DNA from: a virus | Direction: 5' to 3' (one strand) | DNA: 64,000 bases | Virus record (IMG/VR): IMGVR_UViG_3300042317_000620 | Coordinates: 1-64,000 of that record | In this document: positions 22,035-28,840 of the stretch, piece after piece | How positions within the stretch are numbered: the first letter of the stretch is position 1 | Layout: every line of letters begins with the position of its first letter | The notes under the pieces: generated by a model | What the model was told of the DNA's origin: nothing | Databases searched by the model: none | What the model saw: only the letters and a program-made list of their open reading frames with translations | Translations under genes and position numbers: made by a program

Positions 22035-22631
22035 TTATTTTGCTGCCTTCTTCGCTGCCTTTTTTACAGGCTTTGCTGCTGGCTTTGCAAGTTTTACCTC
22101 TAATGGCTGTCCTTCTTCACCTTTATAAACTGGACGACCCCAGGCAACAACTCCATTGATTAACTTTTTGCCATTGTTCTTAACGTATGCACGAGTTTTT
22201 TCTACGCACATTCCGCCGTTTCTTTGGTCTCCCTTTGCAGTTCCTGAAGTGTTTCCTTCAATAACTTGGATGGTTCCATCTCCATTATTCTTAATGCAAA
22301 TTCCAACATGTGAAATACGATTTACACCATCTTCTGGGAAATCAAAATAAATCCAGTCTCCTGGAGTTGGATCATCATTACGAGCATCTGACCAGCGATT
22401 ATTTTTCTTAAACCAATCTGATGCTGCTACTGTTGATGCTGACTTTGGATACTTCTTTGGATCTAGCCCAGAAGTAAATGCACACCAAGAAACAAATGAT
22501 TGGCACCATGGCTGAAAATTCATACCAGTCCATTTTCCGTACTTTGTTTCATTATCTTTTGGACCCTCAATAGTTCCAATTTCTTTCTTAGCGATCTCAA
22601 TGATTGCCTCTACTGTACCTTTTTCTGCCAT
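22035..22631 (-). CDS. CHAP-domain endolysin
   Basis: 198 residues. The CHAP fold is marked by PWCQSFVSWC (catalytic Cys), RISHVGICIK (catalytic His) and TIQVIEGNTS (third polar residue). It cuts peptidoglycan as an amidase or endopeptidase. No signal peptide, so it needs a holin. The C-terminus ends in a Lys/Ala-rich tail (PVKKAAKKAAK) that may bind cell-wall polymers. The DUF2061 gene follows at once. Confidence 0.85.
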   Translation of the reverse strand: MAEKGTVEAIIEIAKKEIGTIEGPKDNETKYGKWTGMNFQPWCQSFVSWCAFTSGLDPKKYPKSASTVAASDWFKKNNRWSDARNDDPTPGDWIYFDFPEDGVNRISHVGICIKNNGDGTIQVIEGNTSGTAKGDQRNGGMCVEKTRAYVKNNGKKLINGVVAWGRPVYKGEEGQPLEVKLAKPAAKPVKKAAKKAAK

Positions 22632-22643
22632 TTTATTCTCCTT

Positions 22644-24068
22644 TTATTTGCAAATAGGAAAGTTATATGCTTTTTCCCATTCAATTATATCATGTTCGTC
22701 ATTAAGCAACGGTTGTCCCTTAATGTTTAAACTTGTATTTAATAATACTGGAACCCCAGTTTCTAAATAAAACTTATTAAGAACTCTATATAACCCTGGA
22801 TGTTGCTTTTCATTAACAGTTTGAACCCTGGATGTTCCATCAACATGTACTACAGATGGGATTTCTTTTGATTTTTTACATTTAACTGCATACTGCATAT
22901 ATGGAATAGATTTTGTTGGCATATCAAACCATTTATCTGCTAGATGTTCTAGTACGACTGGAGCAAATGGTCTAAACTCTTGCCTTTGTTTTATTTTATT
23001 TACCCTGTTTTTAATATCAGGATCTCTTGGGTCTGCCAAGATACTTCTATTTCCAAATGCTCTTGGTCCATATTCTGCTCTTCCATTTGCTACTGCAACT
23101 ATTTTATCTTTTTTTAATCCATCAAGTATGTCTTGTACTGGATACTTATCTCCAATTTTATGACCTAAATAAGGTCCTTGCCAATCAAGATGTTTACCAT
23201 ATAACGCTGCTGCTGCCCCCAAAGACGAACCAGCATCTCCAGGATTAGGCATAATCCAAACATCTTCAAATATATCCCATAATTTTGTATTAGCAGAACA
23301 GTTTAATGCACAACCACCCATAAAAACTAATTTGGTTTTTTTTGTTTTTTGTTTTGCATATCTCATAAATTCCATAAGCCTATTTTCATAAACTTTTTGA
23401 ACTGCTGCTGCAATATCAAATTTATCTTGTTCTAAAATTATATTTCGCCAATCATGTATTCCTTTATGAAGGTTATACTTTTGTCTATTAAACACAGGGA
23501 AATATTCATCCACTTCTTTTAAATATTTTGATGGATCGCCATAACCAGCCATGCCCATAAAAATATACTCTTCCTCATTGGGCTTTAATCCGACAAGTTT
23601 TGTAAATGCTGAATAAAATAATCCAAAACTTATTGGATAATTAATTGATTCAATATGATTTATTTTATTTCCTTCACCAGTCCAAATTGTAGACGTGTTC
23701 CACTCACCAATAGCATCAACAACAACTATCAATGCATTATCAAACTTGCTTGTATAGTATCCTGCTGATGCATGTGAATAATGATGTTTAAAGTTTACCC
23801 TTGGTACTTCCAAAAGATCAAATTTAGGTTTCCAATCTGATGACCCACCGAACAACAACCTAGATTTTTTTAAATATGGTTTTTCATAATATGCGATCTT
23901 ATCTGGTTTACCATAGTTAAATGCATCATTAATTAGTTGTTGATTAACATACCAATCATTTTTAACCTTACTATATCTTTCTGCATGCCCTGCAAAAAGT
24001 ATTTCTCCATCTTTAATTAAAGATACAGATGCATCATGAGAGGTTTCATTAATACCTAAAATTATCAT
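22644..24068 (-). CDS. NodU/CmcH-family carbamoyltransferase
   Basis: 474 residues. The N-terminal actin-like domain shows ILGINETSHDASVSLI, FKHHYSHASAGYYTS with metal-binding His, and VVVDAIGEWNTS; the C-terminal TsaC-like part has GRAEYGPRAFGNRSILADPRDP and ETGVPVLLNTSLNIKGQP. Such enzymes place a carbamoyl group from carbamoyl phosphate on sugars or antibiotics. Slightly shorter than the usual 550-600, with both domains present. In this island it most likely carbamoylates a glycan. Confidence 0.85.
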   Translation of the reverse strand: MIILGINETSHDASVSLIKDGEILFAGHAERYSKVKNDWYVNQQLINDAFNYGKPDKIAYYEKPYLKKSRLLFGGSSDWKPKFDLLEVPRVNFKHHYSHASAGYYTSKFDNALIVVVDAIGEWNTSTIWTGEGNKINHIESINYPISFGLFYSAFTKLVGLKPNEEEYIFMGMAGYGDPSKYLKEVDEYFPVFNRQKYNLHKGIHDWRNIILEQDKFDIAAAVQKVYENRLMEFMRYAKQKTKKTKLVFMGGCALNCSANTKLWDIFEDVWIMPNPGDAGSSLGAAAALYGKHLDWQGPYLGHKIGDKYPVQDILDGLKKDKIVAVANGRAEYGPRAFGNRSILADPRDPDIKNRVNKIKQRQEFRPFAPVVLEHLADKWFDMPTKSIPYMQYAVKCKKSKEIPSVVHVDGTSRVQTVNEKQHPGLYRVLNKFYLETGVPVLLNTSLNIKGQPLLNDEHDIIEWEKAYNFPICK

Positions 24069-24706
24069 TATTCTTCTCCAGTTGAGTCATATTTTCTATG
24101 ACTAGGGACATTGTGGTACCAATTTGGCAAAGAATACTTTATACCACTAGTAATTTCTTGAACTTCATGCACATATAAAAAATTGGATGGAAAAAATAAA
24201 ATGCTGCCAGCCTCTGGCTTTAACGAAATATTTGAATGTTTAAAGACAATATTTCCACCTTCATAGTCATCATTTAAATACATAAGAACAGATAGTGTTC
24301 TTGTGCTGACTCCATGATCTTGGTGTGGTGGCAAATGACCACTTTTTTCATATTTTAATAAATGCATACTATCATCTCTAGACTTTATATTTAAAAATGG
24401 ATATATTTCTTTATATTCCAATAAGTATTTATCTAAAGGATTAAAAAGTTTGTTAGATAAATCCAAAAGTTCTTTGTAATAATAATCATTTTTATCAATG
24501 AAGTCTGGTGGTAAAAAAAACTTTTGCCAGCAAAAATGTATATCTCCATAGGACCAAGAAGACCAATCATCTACTAAAGTGTTTTTATTGTTATGCTCAT
24601 TATCTAAAAATCTTTTGTTTAAACTTTCTACATCTTTTATAATTTGTTCTGGACTAGTGATTGCATTTTTAAAATAAACCAGTCCTAAATCTAAAATCTC
24701 TGCCAT
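24068..24706 (-). CDS. 2OG-Fe(II) oxygenase (P4Hc-like)
   Basis: 212 residues. Iron and cofactor ligands: HLPPHQDHGVSTRT (His-x-Asp), then YEGGNIVFKHSNISLKPEAG, FLYVHEV (distal His) and GIKYSLPNW, where Lys takes the place of the usual Arg. One base of overlap with the carbamoyltransferase. It might hydroxylate a peptide or a sugar moiety modified by neighbours. Confidence 0.8.
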   Translation of the reverse strand: MAEILDLGLVYFKNAITSPEQIIKDVESLNKRFLDNEHNNKNTLVDDWSSWSYGDIHFCWQKFFLPPDFIDKNDYYYKELLDLSNKLFNPLDKYLLEYKEIYPFLNIKSRDDSMHLLKYEKSGHLPPHQDHGVSTRTLSVLMYLNDDYEGGNIVFKHSNISLKPEAGSILFFPSNFLYVHEVQEITSGIKYSLPNWYHNVPSHRKYDSTGEE

Positions 24707-24708
24707 AA

Positions 24709-25269
24709 TCAAACCAAAAATTCTGGATCTGCATGATCCTTAAAAGATGTATGCATATATAATAATGTATGTCTGTTTCCTGATATAACTTCTGATATTC
24801 CATGAATATATTCTGTCCCAGCGCTTGGGAAAAATACTGCTGAATATTTTTTAGGTTGGTACTGAAAATTTTGTCTTGGAAAAAAAATTTTACCTCCAAC
24901 AAACTCATCATTTAGATATATTACAGTGCTCCATTCAATCCACGGTTCTGGATCTTGTGCGTCTGCATGAACCCCACCAGACATTCCAGATGTCCACCAA
25001 GAACCAAACGCTTTAAATGTATATATTGGATCATGAAATCCATTAATTTCTTTTTGAACACTGTTAGACTTATCAGAATATTTTTTTAAAATAGACTGAA
25101 CATTTTCATTATATGGAAATGCAGTTCCTCCAAATCTTTCTTTATAGTATTCTGGATATGGATTTTGTGAAGAAGGGCTCTTCATTTCAGAAATTAAAAT
25201 ATCAGCATCTTGTTCTTCTATAAAATTATCTTTAATAATTATCCTGTGTTTTGTAGAAAAATCTGTCAT
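24709..25269 (-). CDS. 2OG-Fe(II) oxygenase-like protein
   Basis: 186 residues. SGGVHADAQDPEPWIEW supplies His-x-Asp, the central VGGKIFFPRQNFQYQPKK strand pair follows, and TEYIHGISEVISGNRHTLL gives the distal His and an Arg. Same layout as its neighbour but diverged, so a second substrate is likely rather than a redundant copy. Two bases separate the genes. Confidence 0.8.
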   Translation of the reverse strand: MTDFSTKHRIIIKDNFIEEQDADILISEMKSPSSQNPYPEYYKERFGGTAFPYNENVQSILKKYSDKSNSVQKEINGFHDPIYTFKAFGSWWTSGMSGGVHADAQDPEPWIEWSTVIYLNDEFVGGKIFFPRQNFQYQPKKYSAVFFPSAGTEYIHGISEVISGNRHTLLYMHTSFKDHADPEFLV

Positions 25270-25281
25270 GATTATAGTATA

Positions 25282-26094
25282 TCAGTTAATTGCCTGAACG
25301 GAAGTATAAAATTTTTCTCCGCCAACAAGATTATAAATAGATTTATTTGTATCATACATAACATCGTTTTGCTCAAACGGAAGTGACAATAGATTATCTA
25401 TAGATATATTATTATATTTAATAAAGTTATTGCTTTCTGAAATAATTGTTTTTAAATAATCATATCCATGATTTAAAGAAAATGGAACATATGGATGTGT
25501 ATTGAGATCTTGTGTATTATCAATATAAAAATCATTACTTAAAGAATATATGCTAATATTTTTGTTAAAGGCATTACATGAAAAATCTTCTTCGTCTCCA
25601 TTATATTTCATAATATTAGAAAATCCAATCTGTTTTAATATTTTTGTTTTAGAAAAAATAAAATTTCTATCTATTAATCCAATTTTATTATTTTTTAATG
25701 ATTGTGTTTTTTCTTTTATTATTTTAAACCTATCAATTAAAATTTTTGGAATATAGTTTGATGATAAAATAGAGTCTGGAAAAACAGATTCTTGTTTCAT
25801 TAAATCAACATCCCAGTTTTTATTTAATAAAACACCATCTCCTATATATAAAAAAAATAATTCTTGACACGATTTTAACACTTCGTTTTTATATAAATTT
25901 GGACTTTTAACACTATCCCAAAAAATATGTTTATAAAAACAACCACCAAATCTATCTTTACGATTTAAAGGATGTTGATCAAAAATATAAACATTAACCA
26001 TATTTAAATTAGATTTATTTTTAATTAATGTATTTACAGTTTCTTGTAAAGTTTTTGACTTATAGCCATAAATACATACAGCAATAGAACTCAT
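25282..26094 (-). CDS. GlcNAc-transferase-like (GT-A) protein
   Basis: 270 residues. SSIAVCIYGYKSKTLQETV opens a GT-A fold; VYIFDQHPLNRKDRFGG and FFLYIGDGVLLNKNWD resemble the substrate loop and the acidic metal site of GlcNAc-transferase (PF11397-like) proteins, with IGDG replacing DxD. Overlaps the DUF6065 gene by 4 bp. Moderate certainty; could be an inactive relative. Confidence 0.6.
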   Translation of the reverse strand: MSSIAVCIYGYKSKTLQETVNTLIKNKSNLNMVNVYIFDQHPLNRKDRFGGCFYKHIFWDSVKSPNLYKNEVLKSCQELFFLYIGDGVLLNKNWDVDLMKQESVFPDSILSSNYIPKILIDRFKIIKEKTQSLKNNKIGLIDRNFIFSKTKILKQIGFSNIMKYNGDEEDFSCNAFNKNISIYSLSNDFYIDNTQDLNTHPYVPFSLNHGYDYLKTIISESNNFIKYNNISIDNLLSLPFEQNDVMYDTNKSIYNLVGGEKFYTSVQAIN

Positions 26095-26816
26095 TGCTTA
26101 TCATACTCTTTTTTTTGCCATACATTTTTTTTATAATATCCATAGACACGAGATCTTCTTTTTTCTGCATCAAAATCGTGTTGCTCATATGTAGATTCAG
26201 AATTATCTATCTCAAGATTCCAAGAATTTCTTTTAATTGGAACCAACTGCATTATTGGAGTTCCTTTTGGTATTACGCCTTCAAATCCAGTTTTTAAGAA
26301 AAATGCAATAAAAACTGGGAGTCCCCATATATCTGAATCAACTATTCCAGACATAGTGGTAAATGGTAAATCAAACCTATTCATAGGATGAGTCATAAGC
26401 AAAGAATAATTTTCTGGTGTTTTATAATAAAAATTCATTCTCCATCCAAAATGCAGTGGATGATGTTTGTATGGAACAGCAACTTCTATCGTAGGCCTCT
26501 TATCAATTAAAAGACCTCCACTTTTCCATGACATTGTTGGAAATCCTTCTTCATCTAATTTTACAATTAAGTCATCATTTAGTAATGCCATATATCCTGA
26601 TGTAATGGCATCATAGAATGGCAAACACATTTTTGTTGCAACCAGCGCACCGTCAGCCCCATGCTGGTTTACTGGATTTAAATTTTTTTGATCATTAGTA
26701 TCTCCATGCTTTGCTAATGATTTATACCATTCTGGAACAAATTTTACTGCAGGCTCAGGCATTAGATCATTACTATTAATATTTGATGGAGTTATAATAA
26801 TTTTTTTATCACTCAT
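26091..26816 (-). CDS. DUF6065 family protein
   Basis: 241 residues with the family features PAVKFVPEWYKSL, CLPFYDAITSGYM, a YSLLMTHPMNRFDLPF centre, GIVDSDIWGLP, and PKGTPIMQLVPIKRNSW. The function of DUF6065 is unknown; members occur in phages and in natural-product-like clusters, often beside oxygenases. The beta-rich build resembles a cupin or jelly roll, but I see no certain metal ligands. Overlaps both neighbours. Confidence 0.75.
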   Translation of the reverse strand: MSDKKIIITPSNINSNDLMPEPAVKFVPEWYKSLAKHGDTNDQKNLNPVNQHGADGALVATKMCLPFYDAITSGYMALLNDDLIVKLDEEGFPTMSWKSGGLLIDKRPTIEVAVPYKHHPLHFGWRMNFYYKTPENYSLLMTHPMNRFDLPFTTMSGIVDSDIWGLPVFIAFFLKTGFEGVIPKGTPIMQLVPIKRNSWNLEIDNSESTYEQHDFDAEKRRSRVYGYYKKNVWQKKEYDKQ

Positions 26817-27453
26817 AAATTTTTACTATTTCCTTTATAACATTTCTATCTTTTATAATTATATCATACATGGCAGTTCCAAATTTTATTATCCCATAAT
26901 CACTATCTATTTTATAATTTGATTGTTTATATATAAAAAATGAAATAAAATCTGTATTTATTTCTTGTAAGTTATGATCAATACAATCATAAGTAATATT
27001 TTTTTCAAATATTAAAAATGGAGTATCTTCATCTTGAACATTTTTGTATTCTATATTACACGGATAATCAAAAATCCATGGGACATAAAATCTAAATTGT
27101 TCGGGATAGACATGCTCATTTGGTAAAAAATTTTTTATTTTTGATGGATAGAACTGTCTTTGATGAGGTCTATCTAGAACATATCTGTAATCTTTATAAT
27201 CATAAAACCAAATATCCGCATGAGTTCTTTGTCTTAAAATAATCTCATCTTCTTTGTACGATATCAATTCTGGTTTTGGATACAAATATAAGACATAGTT
27301 ATTTACTGGTTTTAATATTAAATTTTTATATTTATCGTTGCTTAAAACTTTTTGAAAACTTTTCCAGTTTGACTTTACCATTGCTATATTTTGTATTTCA
27401 ATAAAAGAGTTAGAGTGACAATCAAGCCAAGATTTTGCTGGATATGGACTCAT
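26809..27453 (-). CDS. Beta-rich protein of unknown function next to DUF6065
   Basis: 214 residues rich in Tyr, Phe and Ile. Segments YVLYLYPKPELISYKEDE, RFYVPWIFDYPCNIEYKN and TPFLIFEKN suggest a beta-sandwich and recall the strand order of DUF6065, so it may be a diverged relative. GAAAGGAG precedes its ATG. Overlaps the DUF6065 gene by 8 bp. Confidence 0.5.
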   Translation of the reverse strand: MSPYPAKSWLDCHSNSFIEIQNIAMVKSNWKSFQKVLSNDKYKNLILKPVNNYVLYLYPKPELISYKEDEIILRQRTHADIWFYDYKDYRYVLDRPHQRQFYPSKIKNFLPNEHVYPEQFRFYVPWIFDYPCNIEYKNVQDEDTPFLIFEKNITYDCIDHNLQEINTDFISFFIYKQSNYKIDSDYGIIKFGTAMYDIIIKDRNVIKEIVKIYE

Positions 27454-27466
27454 GTTTCTCCTTTCG

Positions 27467-27537
27467 AGCCTCTTGTAAGAATCGAACTTACGCCATCCGC
27501 TTACAAGGCGGAGGCACTACCACTATGCTAAAGAGGC
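27467..27537 (-). tRNA. tRNA-Thr (TGT)
   Basis: Minus-strand acceptor GCCTCTT/AAGAGGC, anticodon stem TCCGC/GCGGA with loop CTTGTAA, T-arm GTAAG-TTCGATT-CTTAC. It lies alone between protein genes, unlike the four clustered tRNAs. No encoded CCA. Confidence 0.93.
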
Positions 27538-27543
27538 AATTTT

Positions 27544-27744
27544 TTAATGTTCCCATTTGTCTTCAATTATTTTAAATACAACTTGACAAGGATCTCCACC
27601 ATCATTCCATTCTTTGGCTTCTTCTTCTGTCATATAAGGATCTCCATCATGGGTATTACAAAATGGTTCTGTTATCCATCCCCGATCAATTCCATTATTA
27701 ATCCATATTTCAAACTCTAATTCTTCTGCTTTATCTATAGACAT
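27544..27744 (-). CDS. Conserved small actinophage protein
   Basis: 66 residues, acidic: FEIWINNGIDRGWITEPFC, THDGDPYMTEEEAKEW and GGDPCQVVFKI. This arrangement, with two Cys and a TEEE segment, recurs in small proteins of actinobacteriophages with no assigned function. AAGGA lies about 7 nt upstream of the ATG. Sits between tRNA-Thr and the proteasome-like gene. Confidence 0.6.
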   Translation of the reverse strand: MSIDKAEELEFEIWINNGIDRGWITEPFCNTHDGDPYMTEEEAKEWNDGGDPCQVVFKIIEDKWEH

Positions 27745-27753
27745 ATTATATCC

Positions 27754-28278
27754 TTAAATACTAACTGTATCAATTGGGCCCATACATGATGTTGAGAATT
27801 TAATTGCAGATGCAACTGCACCAATAGATCTTTTACGTGCGTCCTTTTGATTTTCTGTAGCAAACAAATATCCCATTGCATACGATGAGCCAGAACCCAT
27901 TGTAAGATATTCATTGTTATATTGAGTTAATGACATGTCTGCTGCACTATGTTCAAAGATTTCACCTTTAACGCAAATGATCATTCCAAAATCAGAATCT
28001 TTTGAAACGTCTACCCACCAATCATTATAAAAATCTCTAAGTTCTTTGATAAACTTTGTATACATAAATTTTTGTATATTGTTTCCAGTTGGAATAGATG
28101 GTTTAAAATTATGTCGAATGCGTTCGCCATCCATACTGCCTGCATAACCGATAATATACGGACCTAATTGCCAAACTTTTGGCGTGGAAGATGCAAGCAT
28201 CATATCATCATCAGATACACCACGTTCACCAGACATATAAATTTTATCTTCTTTACGAACAGCAACAATACAAGTCAC
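27754..28278 (-). CDS. HslV/proteasome beta-like Ntn peptidase
   Basis: 174 residues, the size of HslV. Starting at a GTG preceded by AAAGGGG, the protein reads MTCIVAVRKEDKIYMSG: Met removal would expose Thr1, the catalytic nucleophile of HslV and 20S beta subunits. The conserved Lys33 is in STPKVWQL and the GSGxxYA turn in MGSGSSYAMGYL. The usual Asp17 appears as Glu (SGERG). An upstream ATG would add 19 residues and bury the Thr. No HslU, Mpa or alpha subunit is nearby, so partner and substrates are unknown. It lies beside the holin-like genes. Confidence 0.8.
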   Translation of the reverse strand: MTCIVAVRKEDKIYMSGERGVSDDDMMLASSTPKVWQLGPYIIGYAGSMDGERIRHNFKPSIPTGNNIQKFMYTKFIKELRDFYNDWWVDVSKDSDFGMIICVKGEIFEHSAADMSLTQYNNEYLTMGSGSSYAMGYLFATENQKDARKRSIGAVASAIKFSTSCMGPIDTVSI

Positions 28279-28364
28279 AAATACCCCTTTGATAGCACCT
28301 AAATCAATTGTACCATCAGAGGGGTGTCGTGTCAAACAACCCAGATTAGGATGTCCTATTTGTC

Positions 28365-28655
28365 CTATTTGCCCTTTTTATCTACCGCAGAAAATGCATT
28401 ATTGATCTCTTGAATGGTAAGTTTTCCGTCATCCAGAAAGCCCCTAGCGAGTCTCTCAACTACTGTTGCAACTCCTAATGTACCAGCCAAAATAACTGCT
28501 TCTACTGTGCTAATTCCTACTACTGCTCCAGCACCTATTACGGATAGTCCTGATGCTGCGAAAACTGCAATAATACGCATAAGAATATTATTAATACTTG
28601 CAATTGCGCCAGATCCAACTTGGGTAGGCTCTTCAATTTGTTTTGCTCTTGCCAT
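28365..28655 (-). CDS. Putative holin
   Basis: 96 residues. Two hydrophobic helices, NILMRIIAVFAASGLSVIGAGAVV and STVEAVILAGTLGVATVV, then an amphipathic GKLTIQEINNAFSAVDKKGK tail. The form matches small actinophage holin or lysis membrane proteins. Two bases separate it from the next membrane gene upstream. Confidence 0.55.
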   Translation of the reverse strand: MARAKQIEEPTQVGSGAIASINNILMRIIAVFAASGLSVIGAGAVVGISTVEAVILAGTLGVATVVERLARGFLDDGKLTIQEINNAFSAVDKKGK

Positions 28656-28657
28656 AT

Positions 28658-28840
28658 TTAGCCCTCCTCTCTATTTCTTATTGGACTTGTGATTATCCAA
28701 AGAGTTGTAGTCGCTATGATTCCATAACCAACTATTGTTTTTGCACTACCATCTAATACTACCCAGGCAATAAACATTCCAAGAAGGGTCCATGCCTGAT
28801 CTATTAGATCTTTTATTATATTTTTTATTATTCTTACCAT
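28658..28840 (-). CDS. 60-residue membrane protein, possible second holin
   Basis: Two hydrophobic segments, AWTLLGMFIAWVVLD and TIVGYGIIATTTLWIIT, with charged ends (MVRIIKNIIKD and SPIRNREEG). It overlaps the end of the surface-protein gene upstream by 7 bp. Pairs of small membrane proteins next to each other often act as holin and antiholin; unproven here. Confidence 0.5.
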   Translation of the reverse strand: MVRIIKNIIKDLIDQAWTLLGMFIAWVVLDGSAKTIVGYGIIATTTLWIITSPIRNREEG

